Of a DNA stretch of 64,000 bases, positions 18,481 to 27,748 are shown piece after piece. Source of the DNA: Lentimicrobiaceae bacterium (GTDB lineage: Bacteria > Bacteroidota > Bacteroidia > Bacteroidales > Lentimicrobiaceae); the NCBI GenBank assembly GCA_020636745.1, contig JACJXH010000005.1, positions 124,001 through 188,000 of the forward strand. The letters run 5' to 3'. Each line of letters opens with the position of its first letter. The stretch's first letter is position 1. The notes beneath the pieces are model-generated. The model did no database searches, was not told where the DNA came from, and saw only the letters and a program-made list of their open reading frames with translations. Position numbers and translations under genes: made by a program.

Positions 18481-18810
18481 ATGATTGCGTATAACGATTT
18501 CGAAAAAGTTGAAATCAGAACCGGAACGATAATAGAAGTGGAAGATTTTCCTGAAGCAAGAAAACCAGCCTATAAAATTACCATTGATTTTGGCGATTAT
18601 GGCACCAAAAGGTCTTCAGCTCAAATAACCCAATTGTATTCAAAAGAGCAATTAAAAGGGAAACAGATTGTTGCCGTCATCAACTTTCATCCGAAGCAAA
18701 TAGGTCCGTTTATGAGCGAATGTCTGATTCTGGGGGCTGTAGGCGATGATGGAAATGTAACACTTCTTCAACCAGAAAAGCCGGTTGATAACGGATTAAG
18801 GATAGCATAA
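18481..18810 (+). CDS. csaA: CsaA-type tRNA-binding domain protein
   Basis: 109 residues, a free-standing EMAP/Trbp111-like OB-fold domain. Diagnostic stretches are FEKVEIRTGTIIEVEDFPEA, ARKPAYKITIDFG, SSAQIT and the end segment QIGPFMSECLILGA. CsaA binds tRNA as a homodimer and was described in Bacillus as a chaperone linked to Sec export; the physiological role elsewhere is unsettled. It is preceded by its own -7 box and is divergent from the LD-carboxypeptidase gene. Confidence 0.9.
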   Translation: MIAYNDFEKVEIRTGTIIEVEDFPEARKPAYKITIDFGDYGTKRSSAQITQLYSKEQLKGKQIVAVINFHPKQIGPFMSECLILGAVGDDGNVTLLQPEKPVDNGLRIA

Positions 18811-18881
18811 GTTATATGAGAAAAATAACCTCTGCTACCTGTTTTGCAAAATAATCGTTTGTAAATCAACCATACTACAAT

Positions 18882-19262
18882 ATGTCATCATCAGACCTTG
18901 ATCATATTTTCGGCCAGATTAAAGCACTAATGACTCCCTACGAACACGGAAGCATCAAAGCCCGTATTGACACAGATACAAGATACGAACTCTGGTTTGA
19001 AAAAGAGTTGGTTGCTGATGGCCGAAAACGCAACGACGTTTACTTTGCCGGTTTAATTATTCAAAGCAAATATGTTGGGTTTTACTATATGCCGGTCTAC
19101 ATTGAGCCGGAGATGAAAACATTTTTCCAGCCAGAGCTCCTGAAAATGCTGAAAGGAAAATCATGTTTTCACATCAAGAAATTAGACGGGGCACTTAAGC
19201 TACAGATTGCCGAAGCGCTTGAAAAAGGGTACAAATTGTATGAAGCAAGAGGCTGGGTTTAA
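18882..19262 (+). CDS. DUF1801 family protein
   Basis: 126 residues. The pattern IKALMTPYEHGS, VYFAGLIIQSKYVGFYYMPVYI, LLKMLKGKSCFHIKKLD and the closing aromatic segment fit the DUF1801 (YdhG-like) family of small cytoplasmic proteins of unknown biochemical function. No signal peptide or membrane segment. It starts 71 bp after csaA on the same strand. Confidence 0.75.
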   Translation: MSSSDLDHIFGQIKALMTPYEHGSIKARIDTDTRYELWFEKELVADGRKRNDVYFAGLIIQSKYVGFYYMPVYIEPEMKTFFQPELLKMLKGKSCFHIKKLDGALKLQIAEALEKGYKLYEARGWV

Positions 19263-19323
19263 CCTCGCGCATAACGCATCCATTTAAATGTGAGCCAATC
19301 ACAGCTTGAATGACTGCAAATGA

Positions 19324-19348
19324 CAAAATGCTGACTGACAGCATTTTG
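19324..19348. promoter_or_regulatory. 25-bp palindrome upstream of rubrerythrin
   Basis: Perfect 10-bp arms CAAAATGCTG (19324-19333) and CAGCATTTTG (19339-19348) around a 5-nt centre, 51 bp before the rubrerythrin ATG. No T-tract follows, so an operator is more likely than a terminator. It is not a Fur/PerR or FNR consensus. Confidence 0.55.
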
Positions 19349-19399
19349 CCACCTAAATCTTCAATATTTGAATGAACAATTCATTAAAAACAAAATATC

Positions 19400-19978
19400 A
19401 TGGAAAAAACCATTAAAGGAACACAAACTGAAAAGAATCTTTTGAAAGCATTTGCAGGAGAGTCACAAGCTGCAAGGCGCTACCGCTTATTTGCACAAAA
19501 AGCCCGTGAAGACGGATACGAACAAGTAGCCGCATTTTTTGAAGAAACCGCAAATCAGGAAGATTCACACTCACGCATGTTTTTCAAATTCTTGGAAGGG
19601 GGTATGCTTGAAATTACCGCTTCTTATCCAGCTGGCAAGGTTGGCTCAACTTCTGAAAATCTGGAGGCTTCTGCTGAAGGAGAAAATGAAGAATGGACAC
19701 TGCTTTATCCGGAATTTGCCAAAATTGCTGAAGAAGAAGGATTTAAACGAGTAGCCAGCACTTTTAAACTCATTGCCAGCATCGAGTTGGAGCATGAAAA
19801 ACGTTATCTGAAATTACTCGAAAACCTGAACAAAGGAAAGGTATTTGAAAAGGACGAAGACATTATTTGGGTATGTCGTCATTGTGGCTATCACTACAAA
19901 GGCAAAAAAGCGCTTAAAAACTGCCCGGCTTGTGAGCATCCGCAGGCTTTCTTTGAAATGAAACAAGAAAACTATTAA
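19400..19978 (+). CDS. Rubrerythrin
   Basis: 192 residues, the normal length for a classical rubrerythrin. The N-terminal four-helix ferritin-like domain carries the diiron ligands in AGESQAARRY, ETANQEDSHSR, AEEEGFKR and ELEHEKRY. The C-terminal rubredoxin-like domain has CRHC and CPAC for the FeS4 centre. It reduces hydrogen peroxide to water in anaerobes and microaerophiles, taking electrons from NADH via rubredoxin-type partners. A 25-bp palindrome lies just upstream, and a Crp/Fnr regulator converges from downstream. Confidence 0.96.
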   Translation: MEKTIKGTQTEKNLLKAFAGESQAARRYRLFAQKAREDGYEQVAAFFEETANQEDSHSRMFFKFLEGGMLEITASYPAGKVGSTSENLEASAEGENEEWTLLYPEFAKIAEEEGFKRVASTFKLIASIELEHEKRYLKLLENLNKGKVFEKDEDIIWVCRHCGYHYKGKKALKNCPACEHPQAFFEMKQENY

Positions 19979-20009
19979 CCCCTGACAACCAATAAATAGG
20001 ATTAAAATG

Positions 20010-20066
20010 GGTTCGTTGATTCTCTATTCTGTTATTCAGATAAAGAATGAGCGAACCTTTTTATTT
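20010..20066 (+). terminator. Terminator after rubrerythrin
   Basis: GGTTCG (20010-20015) pairs with CGAACC (20052-20057), with an inner ATTCT/AGAAT pairing, and is followed by TTTTTATTT. It lies between the convergent rubrerythrin and Crp/Fnr genes. Confidence 0.7.
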
Positions 20067-20101
20067 GGCTCATACAATTAACCCTCACCTATTTACCTGG
20101 C

Positions 20102-20797
20102 TTATCCTCTCAGATTAATCTGTTCAAGATTAGAAATATCCAGTAAAATAATATTTTTGTCATCTAGTTTGATAAGTCCGTCCTTTTCAAATGTTTTGAG
20201 CAATTTTACCGTACTTTCTGTTGAAAGGCCGGCAAAATCAGCAACATCCTTCCGGCTTAAATAAGGAAAAATATCATCACCGCCAATCTGCTCACGCCAA
20301 AGATATAATAAAGCACCCGCCAACCGGCCATTCATTTGCTTGTACATCAAATCATGAATTGAAACATACAATTTGCTATCCTGCTCACAGTAGCGGTTAA
20401 TAATGTGGTAGGCAAATTCGCCATTACTCTTTATCAAACTGGTAACTGCATCTTTCTCGATCAGGCAGGCCGTTGTTTCGCGCAATGCCACCACTGAATA
20501 ATTATAAGTGTGGTTGTTAAAAGCAACTGAAAGCCCCACAAACTCCCCCCCTTTGACTAAACGCAGGTTAAAATTTCTTCCTGCATCGCCTTCAACATAT
20601 TGTTTAGCCAGGCCATCCATCACAAATAAAACGCTGGAAGCAAAAGCCCCCTGCTTGGTCAGATTCTCTCCCTTCCTGAAAACAACCCGTGTTTTGCTAT
20701 CGCGGGCAAGCGCAATTTCCTCCGGCAGAAGGTTACGAAAACATGGAGCGTCAAGATTATTCAATGCGCAATCGTCAGGCGGAATAAAAGTTTTCAT
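20102..20797 (-). CDS. Crp/Fnr family transcriptional regulator
   Basis: 231 residues. The N-terminal cyclic-nucleotide-type beta-roll runs from about 25 to 140 (FRKGENLTKQGAFASSVLFVMDG; LRLVKGGEFVGLS). The C-terminal winged helix-turn-helix includes LSRKDVADFAGLSTESTVKLLKTFEKDGLI. Two cysteines near the N-terminus (residues 10 and 19) are too few to show an Fnr iron-sulfur cluster, so the signal sensed is unknown. A TATATTTG box precedes it. Its convergence with rubrerythrin makes a role in the redox or oxygen response plausible, but this is inference. Confidence 0.9.
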   Translation of the reverse strand: MKTFIPPDDCALNNLDAPCFRNLLPEEIALARDSKTRVVFRKGENLTKQGAFASSVLFVMDGLAKQYVEGDAGRNFNLRLVKGGEFVGLSVAFNNHTYNYSVVALRETTACLIEKDAVTSLIKSNGEFAYHIINRYCEQDSKLYVSIHDLMYKQMNGRLAGALLYLWREQIGGDDIFPYLSRKDVADFAGLSTESTVKLLKTFEKDGLIKLDDKNIILLDISNLEQINLRG

Positions 20798-20820
20798 TGA
20801 GGAGTCATTTTGCTTGAGTG

Positions 20821-20828
20821 CAAATATA
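20821..20828 (-). promoter_or_regulatory. -7 box of the Crp/Fnr gene
   Basis: TATATTTG followed by C on the minus strand, 23 nt before the ATG at 20797. No clear -33 element. The rest of 20829-21160 shows no gene or other signal that I can support. Confidence 0.55.
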
Positions 20829-21160
20829 ATGTTTCAGCCATCATTGTCGGCCATTGAAACCCTTTAAATCTGATTCGTCGTATTGAAAAATTAGTTTGAC
20901 ATCCATATATCAAGTTTATCAGCTATAAGCATCTTCTCTCCTTTACCTCTCTTCTTCACGAAACAACCTACAGTCTATCAGCACTTAAAACAAGTAAAAA
21001 TCAAAAACCAAGGCTAAATGCGCGAAGAGAAACTCTCTGACTACCTGTAAAAATCACTTTCATCTTCGTGAATTGCGCTTTCATCCTGATTTATTTTCAA
21101 AGCACACACACCGGCGATACTTTTGCCACACAAAGAATAACGAACTTAAGACAAACAAAA

Positions 21161-21748
21161 ATGAAAACAAGACTAATCATTGTATTTGCAGTCATTACGG
21201 CACTTGCATTAAATTGCTCAGCACAGAATCCTGAGAAAAAATTCGGATTTGAATTAAGTACCGGAGCATCGCTTCCCACTTCAAAGCTGAATGGCACAAG
21301 TTTGAAGACCGGACTTGGGTTTGAAGGTATTTTACACTATCGCTTTATGCCTTACACAGGAATTTTTGCAGGCTGGGGCTGGAACCATTTTGCAGCAGAC
21401 GAAACTTTTGCAGATAATCATTCAGATTTTGAAGAAACCGGATATGTTTTAGGTCTTCAATTTAAACACCCTGCGGGTCATTCCCCCTTTTCTTACTATT
21501 TGAGAGCAGCAGGCTTATACAACCACATTGAAATTGAAAATAAAGAAGGGGATATTTTGAAAGACAGCGGCCATGGATTCGGATGGCAGCTTGCCGGAGG
21601 CATTGACATGAATCTGGGCCGCAACTGGAGTCTCACTCCTGGCATAAAGTTTCAGTCACTCAACCGGGAAATAGAAATTGAAAGCGTCTCAACATCCCTT
21701 AATCTTAACTATCTGACTTTTCGTGTAGGGATTTTAAAGCAGTTCTAA
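21161..21748 (+). CDS. Outer-membrane beta-barrel protein of unknown function
   Basis: 195 residues from the ATG at 21161. An in-frame ATG at 21068 lies 31 codons upstream, but the signal peptide (MKTRLIIVFAVITALALNCSAQ) starts only at 21161. The mature part alternates polar and hydrophobic residues in short strands (FELSTGASLP, GFEGILHYRFMPYTGIFAGWGW, YLTFRVGILKQF) and ends in Phe, as outer-membrane barrels do. It resembles the OmpW/outer-membrane-beta-barrel type. First gene of a block of lineage-specific envelope genes. Confidence 0.75.
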   Translation: MKTRLIIVFAVITALALNCSAQNPEKKFGFELSTGASLPTSKLNGTSLKTGLGFEGILHYRFMPYTGIFAGWGWNHFAADETFADNHSDFEETGYVLGLQFKHPAGHSPFSYYLRAAGLYNHIEIENKEGDILKDSGHGFGWQLAGGIDMNLGRNWSLTPGIKFQSLNREIEIESVSTSLNLNYLTFRVGILKQF

Positions 21749-21814
21749 AAATTACGACTACTTGCTAAAAGAATCAATCATCCTGTTAAGCCCAACCATT
21801 TCAAATCAAACAAC

Positions 21815-22237
21815 ATGAACAACAAGTCACTGAAGCCCCTGGCACTCACTTTTGCTCTGAGCGGTGTCTGGGATTTAATAGCCGCAATTCTGTATTTGTT
21901 TTTTATTGGTGCAAACAGGATGATTGATAATCCATCGGCCAACCCTTTTTATACAATTTTCCTTGGATCATTCTTCTTATGCTTTGCCTTTATACAGTTC
22001 ATGTCGGCTGTCAATATAAAAAGGTATGCTTTTAATATCGGATGCCTGATAATCGGCAGGAGTTTTTATATTATTCTGTTATATGCATTCATCGCTTTTT
22101 CGCCCGGATTTCCCTCTACATTCTGGTTTACCGGTATAATTGACAGCACATTCACACTACTGTATATCATTTTCGCTTTTCGGGGAGGGCTCACTATCCG
22201 GAATTTGTTCCTTCCGGAAATAGAGAAGCTGGCATAA
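21815..22237 (+). CDS. Small integral membrane protein, unknown function
   Basis: 140 residues with about four hydrophobic segments (ALTFALSGVWDLIAAILYLFF; FYTIFLGSFFLCFAFIQFM; GRSFYIILLYAFIAF; TFTLLYIIFAF). No family recognised. It begins 66 bp after the beta-barrel gene. Confidence 0.7.
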   Translation: MNNKSLKPLALTFALSGVWDLIAAILYLFFIGANRMIDNPSANPFYTIFLGSFFLCFAFIQFMSAVNIKRYAFNIGCLIIGRSFYIILLYAFIAFSPGFPSTFWFTGIIDSTFTLLYIIFAFRGGLTIRNLFLPEIEKLA

Positions 22238-22308
22238 AACACATAAACCGCACAAGCGAAAGGACTGAGAACAACAGCGTATCAACAACCGGAACATAAT
22301 CTCAAACA

Positions 22309-23568
22309 ATGATAAGCCTTAAGAAAATTGCAGAAGCACTCTTGATTCTTTTTCTGACATCAACATTCACAGCCATAGCCCAATCACCAGTATCAAGCTT
22401 TATAGCAATGGACGACAGTGTGAAACAAATGATCAGTTTTTATGATTGCGATACAATACTGGTAGTTTTGCCTGACAATTATAAACTCAGAACTGCAGAT
22501 AAAGTTGCGTTGGAGAATTTTGTATTCTGGAAAGCCCGGCCGGTCTATGCATATATACATGAGTCAGAACTGAAGGATTCAGACATGCATCATTCAATTC
22601 AGTATTTTGGTCCGGCTCATAAATTCAGCAAGCAAGTATTAGAAGAAACGCCTTTTAAAAAGGAAACAAATGGTTTTTCTTTTCATCAAAGGTTATTTCA
22701 AAATCCCGAAGATGCCTTTTACTATATGCATCCTGCCGGAAGAAAAATATATACTTGCCGGAATGGCGAGGAGTTTCCGCTGGTTTATATCTCATTTATG
22801 GCAGGATCATATCAGCTTTATGTATTTAGCGGCAGACAGATAATATATTCAGGTTATGAAACCGCAGGTTTAACTGGGAACCAGATCAATGACATGGATT
22901 TGCTCAGAAGCCAGTACTTCTGCAACAAACAAAAAAGCCAGTTCTTTAACCTTTATTTCGCCTGTTCATTCTCTCCGGATTCTATATCAGGCACAGCAGC
23001 CCGCGAAATGGACCAATTTGTGACAGAGCTGTGCAAATATCTGAATGTTGAACCTACCGGTATCCATTCCATAACTTCATACTTTTATCCGGTTCGTGAA
23101 GACCTTCAGTATTTTATTGCCGCTCCCCTTTGGCAAACCATTTACGGCAAATCATTTGGCGACATCAACCACATTACCGGCTTTGATCTGGCAACATTCA
23201 AACACGAAACAGGGCACAGCATTATTGCTGCAAAAATTGGCGACAATCCCAATCCATTCTTCGCTGAAGGTTTCAGACAGGCTTCAGACTATTATTTTAG
23301 CAAAGAAGCTTATATAAGAGACCTTGAAACTTATAAAAACAACACAAGTTTGTTGACTGCTGAGCTGGTAATATCTGACAATGCTCTTTTTTTCAGAAAC
23401 TGGTCAAATTATGCTATAGCAGGAGTCTTTACCAATTACCTGATTGAAAGAACCGGCCTTGAAGCCTTTAAGGACGCTTATGCCAGAAATGAAATTGAGC
23501 AACTGCTCAAAAGCCGGGGCACATCTATTGAAAAGCTCATTGGCGAATTTATATCTGCCAACAGATAA
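22309..23568 (+). CDS. Secreted HExxH zinc peptidase-like protein
   Basis: 419 residues with a signal peptide (MISLKKIAEALLILFLTSTFTAIAQ). His299-Glu-Thr-Gly-His303 forms an HExxH zinc site, and Glu320 in FAEGFRQASDYY, 17 residues later, is a likely third ligand, the arrangement of gluzincin/peptidase-MA-like enzymes. The N-terminal two-thirds does not match a family that I recognise. It is probably periplasmic or exported. Substrate unknown. It could be catalytically active since the zinc and glutamate residues are intact. It lies within the envelope block, 71 bp after the membrane protein gene. Confidence 0.7.
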   Translation: MISLKKIAEALLILFLTSTFTAIAQSPVSSFIAMDDSVKQMISFYDCDTILVVLPDNYKLRTADKVALENFVFWKARPVYAYIHESELKDSDMHHSIQYFGPAHKFSKQVLEETPFKKETNGFSFHQRLFQNPEDAFYYMHPAGRKIYTCRNGEEFPLVYISFMAGSYQLYVFSGRQIIYSGYETAGLTGNQINDMDLLRSQYFCNKQKSQFFNLYFACSFSPDSISGTAAREMDQFVTELCKYLNVEPTGIHSITSYFYPVREDLQYFIAAPLWQTIYGKSFGDINHITGFDLATFKHETGHSIIAAKIGDNPNPFFAEGFRQASDYYFSKEAYIRDLETYKNNTSLLTAELVISDNALFFRNWSNYAIAGVFTNYLIERTGLEAFKDAYARNEIEQLLKSRGTSIEKLIGEFISANR

Positions 23569-23816
23569 AAACATCTAAACGCCTCCTGAAATGTAAACGC
23601 AATAGCATAAACGAAAGTTGATTATCTCTTTTTAAAACAGGGCATTGCGCCCTTTTGGGTTACCCGTTGAAAGGTATACTCCAACTTTTAACCCCACAAT
23701 TCAACCATTCAAGACGACAAAAAGAGCCTCCACCTTCTTTTTGTTTTCATAGCTCACCTATGCATCTATTTTTGCCAGAAGTGGTTACAAACACCATTTG
23801 ATAAAAAATTCCCGTC
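23569..23816. other. Intergenic region with a weak hairpin
   Basis: 248 bp without a gene. GGGC-attgc-GCCC followed by TTTT at 23640-23656 could be a weak terminator for the peptidase gene. Nothing else was recognised. Confidence 0.35.
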
Positions 23817-24308
23817 ATGAAAATCAACAACACATTATACTGCCTTTTGCTGGCATTGGTCTTTCTCACTTCATGCATCACAAGCAAAAATAATTTAAAG
23901 CAAAACACAACCTCTTACAAGCCTGACAATCAGGAATTGTATAACAGTATAGCCCGGATGGACAGCATTTTTTGGAATGCTTACAATACTTGTGATATGG
24001 AAATGCAAAGCCTGATATATTCGGACAATATCGAATTCTACCATGATCAAGGAGGTTTAATCTCATCAAAACAGCAAATTCTGGACGCGACAAGAATGAA
24101 CATTTGCGGAAAAATCAGAAGAGATTTGGTTGAAGGCAGCCTGGAAGTATATCCCATCAGAGGTTATGGAGCTGTAGAAATGGGATCACACACATTTACA
24201 CAAATTACAGAAGCAAACAGCTCACCTTCACGTCCGGGAAAGTTTGTGATTATTTGGCAGCTCAACAACGGGCAGTGGACAATCAAAAGGGTTATCAGTT
24301 TGCATTAG
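23817..24308 (+). CDS. Lipoprotein with a DUF4440/SnoaL-like (NTF2-fold) domain
   Basis: 163 residues. A lipoprotein signal ends in LTSC (Cys21). The rest looks like the NTF2/DUF4440 fold: ARMDSIFWNAYNTCDMEMQSLIYSDNIEFYHDQGG, an ISSKQQILDA helix, and the closing strands GKFVIIWQLNNGQWTIKRVISLH. DUF4440 domains are small ligand-binding or ketosteroid-isomerase-like folds; activity cannot be predicted here. Confidence 0.75.
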   Translation: MKINNTLYCLLLALVFLTSCITSKNNLKQNTTSYKPDNQELYNSIARMDSIFWNAYNTCDMEMQSLIYSDNIEFYHDQGGLISSKQQILDATRMNICGKIRRDLVEGSLEVYPIRGYGAVEMGSHTFTQITEANSSPSRPGKFVIIWQLNNGQWTIKRVISLH

Positions 24309-24372
24309 ACGCTCATCTGACAAAAAAATCAACCAGGAAATACATAAACTACCTGAACAAAAACGGCAAATC

Positions 24373-24894
24373 ATGAATCCGGTAAATATTCGCCAGGCAA
24401 CAATGGCAGATGCAAAGAACCTGACCATACTGAAACAACAGGTTTGGGTTGCAACATATGCCGTTGAAGGAATCAGGCAGGAATTTTCTGATTATCTGCT
24501 TCAGGAGTTTACACTTGAAAAAACAGAAAAGAGCATCCAAAACTCACTAAAAATTACGCTTTTGGCTGAGACACACTGCCATTTGATAGGATGTGTTGAA
24601 ATCTCGCTTGACACTCAATGTCAGGTACCATCAATAGCCGGCCAGCCTGAAATATCCATTTTGTACGTTCTTGAGGCTTTTATCGGGAAAGGCACAGGTA
24701 AGTTGCTTTTAAATGAAGCCTTCAAAACAATCAAAAAGCTGAAGTTCAACAGCACATGGCTAACGGTTTATTTCAAAAACACCAGAGCACTGTCATTTTA
24801 CCTGAAAAACGGATTTACCCAGACAGGAACTACTTTTTTTGAATTGGGAGAGAACAAATACGAGAATAAAATTATGCTGTGCCAAATTGAATAA
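24373..24894 (+). CDS. GNAT family N-acetyltransferase
   Basis: 173 residues. The acetyl-CoA-binding motif A appears as ISILYVLEAFIGKGTGKLLLNEAF (the G-K-G-T-G-K loop), followed by TWLTVYFKNTRALSFYLKNGFTQTGT, the usual motif B. The N-terminus reads VNIRQATMADAKNL, typical of the family. Substrate unknown. Cytoplasmic. Confidence 0.88.
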   Translation: MNPVNIRQATMADAKNLTILKQQVWVATYAVEGIRQEFSDYLLQEFTLEKTEKSIQNSLKITLLAETHCHLIGCVEISLDTQCQVPSIAGQPEISILYVLEAFIGKGTGKLLLNEAFKTIKKLKFNSTWLTVYFKNTRALSFYLKNGFTQTGTTFFELGENKYENKIMLCQIE

Positions 24895-25054
24895 AGACAG
24901 TAACAATTTGCATATCAGAATATCACCAATGTATAATGCAAAAACAAGCATGGCATTATTTAACCCGCTGCGTAAAACAGCTCAAGTGAATATTCCGATT
25001 CTTAGATAATCAATAAAAAATAACCAGCACCATACACCTTCAAAAACACATTCA

Positions 25055-27469
25055 ATGAAAACCAGATTTATCCATCATTTACTGCTTGCCGGACTTTTAT
25101 TAATATCAGGCGTTATTCAATCCCAACCAGTTTCCGGAGTGGTTAAAGGACGCGTGATTGATACCAAAAACCAACCTGTAGCATTTGCAACGGCAGCATT
25201 ATTAACCCCCCAAACCACTCAGATTGCAAAAGGCGTAATGTGCAATGAAAAAGGCGAATTTCTAATTGACAAAACAGAGCCCGGAGAATACATTCTTTCG
25301 GTCAGAATGCTGGGTTTTAACGCCAACGAATCAGAACATATTGAAATTACGCGCAGCCTCAATATTATCGAAAAAGTAATCATACTGACAGAAACGGTTC
25401 AGCAACTGCAGGAAACCGTAATCGCCGGCAAATATGATTTTGTTGAGCAGGCAGTTGACAAAACCATTATCAATCCGAATGCCTCCATCATATCTTCATC
25501 AGAAAGCATTTATGAAATTCTTAAAAAAACGCCAGGTGTTTTAATCGACGACAATGACAATATATCGTTGAAAGGAATGCAGGGAGTTCAGGTGATGATC
25601 GACAACAAGCCGACTTATGTTTCGGGCAAAGATTTAGCCCCGCTTTTAAAAGGAATGTTGGGAAAAAATGTCAAAAACATTGAGATTATTGAAAACCCCT
25701 CTGCACGCTACGACGCAGAAGGCATTTCAGGAATTATCAATATCAACACAAAACACAACCAGGCTCCCGGATTCAATGGCAGCTTCAATTCAGGATTAAC
25801 CATTACACGGTCACTCAGCGAAAATGCAGGCATTATTTTGAATGCCAATTTTGGAAAAATCAATGCTTACGGCAATTACTCATTCTCTAATTGGGAAAGG
25901 TGGCATTCATTGGATGTAAAACGTCGCTTTATTGCCGAAGACATGAGCAACAGCTATCTATTGATGGACAGCGAGGATCTGAGTAACGGCAATTCGCATA
26001 ATTACAAAGCCGGAATTGATTATCTGATCAGCAAAACACAGGTATTAAGCATCATGCTCAGGGGAGGCGATGGAATCAGAAAATATACCGACTTTGGAAA
26101 TTCAGCATTTGCCGATGGCAATATGACAATTGACTCAACTCTAACCAACATTTCTGACGGAGACTACCATTGGAACAATAAAACCTTTAATGTAAATTAC
26201 AAATGGGACATTGATTCAACGGGCAAAACGCTCATTGCCGATGCAGATTATGCTCATTTTTACACAAATTCAGGAAGCCATCTGAATAGCCGTTATTTTG
26301 ACAACTCAGGCGAAGAAATGGACAGAAACTCAAAGTTAGAAAACACTCAGAAAGGCGATATCGACATAGTTTCTGTAAAGCTAGACTATACACACCCGAT
26401 AAATAAAATATATTCGTTCGAAACCGGAATAAAAGGCAGCTTCGTAAAAACAGATAGCCGGGCTAATATGGCTGGCTATTACCAACAGGACGATAATTTT
26501 GTGTTTGAAGAAAACATACAGGCTGCTTACATAAACACAACAGCTCAATATGCAAAAACCACTGTTCAAATAGGCTTAAGGGTTGAAAACACCATTTCAA
26601 CCGGCAAATCACTGTCATTGAATCAGATTGACAAAAAAAACTATCTCAACCTATTCCCTTCTGTTTTCGTTCAGCAAACACTTGAACCAAAGCAAACCAT
26701 CGGGTTCAGATACAGCTACCGCATAGGTAGGCCTAATTATCATGATTTAAATCCATTTATCTGGATAAATGACCCTTATACATACAATTTAGGCAACCCC
26801 ATGCTAAATCCGCAATTCACCCATACTTTGTCTGTTAACCACAACTACAAAAGCAAGCTTATGACCAGCGTGGGCTATAATTACACCCGGGATCTGCTTA
26901 CCGAAGTAATTTATAACAATGATTCGACAAAAGCCATCTACCAAACCCGTGAAAATCTGGGCAGCTCGGTTGACTTTAACATATCAGAAACCGTTCAGTT
27001 TCAGCCTGCCACCTGGTGGAGAATTAGTGGAACACTTACAGGAATGTACAAAGAAGTTAACTCAAAACATGAAACCGGAGATCATTACAGCCAGTGGAGT
27101 TGCATTGGAAATGTGAGCAATAATTTCACGCTGCCGTATAAAATAAGTATGGAGTTGAGCGCAAATTACATGTCAAAACAGTTGATAGGAAACTTCATAC
27201 TTAAATCCCGCCAAACCATTGATCTCGGATTAAAACGCAATGTGCTCCATGACAAAGGAAGCCTCAGAATATCGTTCAGCGATATTTTTAACACAGGCTC
27301 TACCGGAGCCACCATCAAAACCAAAAATGTATATGTTGACGTTGACAACCAATTTGAAACACAACGTTTGAACATTTCCTTTACTTATCGCTTTGGCAAA
27401 AGTGAATTTAAAACCCGTTCAAACCGCTCAACGGCTTCGAGTGAAGAAGAAGGCAGAAGTGCAAAATAA
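25055..27469 (+). CDS. TonB-dependent receptor-like outer-membrane protein
   Basis: 804 residues with a signal peptide (ending SGVIQSQ). A carboxypeptidase-regulatory-like domain follows (about 30-115: VKGRVIDTKNQPVAFATAALL), then a plug domain (about 125-235: ILKKTPGVLIDDNDNISLKGMQGVQVMIDNKPTYVSGKDL) and an outer-membrane beta-barrel of the OMP_b-brl_3 type ending SFTYRFGKS plus a charged tail. The absence of a SusD-like partner argues against a glycan-uptake pair; siderophore, peptide or signalling ligands are possible. A terminator follows at 27504-27552. Confidence 0.88.
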   Translation: MKTRFIHHLLLAGLLLISGVIQSQPVSGVVKGRVIDTKNQPVAFATAALLTPQTTQIAKGVMCNEKGEFLIDKTEPGEYILSVRMLGFNANESEHIEITRSLNIIEKVIILTETVQQLQETVIAGKYDFVEQAVDKTIINPNASIISSSESIYEILKKTPGVLIDDNDNISLKGMQGVQVMIDNKPTYVSGKDLAPLLKGMLGKNVKNIEIIENPSARYDAEGISGIININTKHNQAPGFNGSFNSGLTITRSLSENAGIILNANFGKINAYGNYSFSNWERWHSLDVKRRFIAEDMSNSYLLMDSEDLSNGNSHNYKAGIDYLISKTQVLSIMLRGGDGIRKYTDFGNSAFADGNMTIDSTLTNISDGDYHWNNKTFNVNYKWDIDSTGKTLIADADYAHFYTNSGSHLNSRYFDNSGEEMDRNSKLENTQKGDIDIVSVKLDYTHPINKIYSFETGIKGSFVKTDSRANMAGYYQQDDNFVFEENIQAAYINTTAQYAKTTVQIGLRVENTISTGKSLSLNQIDKKNYLNLFPSVFVQQTLEPKQTIGFRYSYRIGRPNYHDLNPFIWINDPYTYNLGNPMLNPQFTHTLSVNHNYKSKLMTSVGYNYTRDLLTEVIYNNDSTKAIYQTRENLGSSVDFNISETVQFQPATWWRISGTLTGMYKEVNSKHETGDHYSQWSCIGNVSNNFTLPYKISMELSANYMSKQLIGNFILKSRQTIDLGLKRNVLHDKGSLRISFSDIFNTGSTGATIKTKNVYVDVDNQFETQRLNISFTYRFGKSEFKTRSNRSTASSEEEGRSAK

Positions 27470-27503
27470 TGGCGATGGCATAACGCAATCCATCTTATCT
27501 TTT

Positions 27504-27552
27504 AAATCCCCTTGTGAATTAACTCCAGGTTAACCAAGGGGATTTTGCATTT
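27504..27552 (+). terminator. Terminator after the TonB-type receptor
   Basis: AAATCCCCTTG (27504-27514) pairs perfectly with CAAGGGGATTT (27535-27545), with TTAAC/GTTAA pairing inside the loop, followed by TGCATTT. Confidence 0.7.
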
Positions 27553-27697
27553 AGAACAGACAAGTTGTAAACAAATAAACAGCGGCCAAAAGTGTAACAA
27601 CCTGATAGCAAACCTATTAAATCACACACAGGATCTTCCTCAATAAAAAAATTAAGTAAACTCAAGCTCCCGATTGTTATACAAAGAGGCCCATTGC

Positions 27698-27728
27698 TTG
27701 CGCAGTCATTTGCTTCATTTTAATTTTG
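27698..27728 (+). promoter_or_regulatory. Promoter of the OsmC-family gene
   Basis: TTG (27698-27700), 20-nt spacer, TAATTTTG (27721-27728). Predicted start of transcription is near 27735. This excludes the in-frame ATG-less extension upstream and fixes translation at 27749. Confidence 0.65.
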
Positions 27729-27748
27729 CCACACTTAAATCATTGGTT

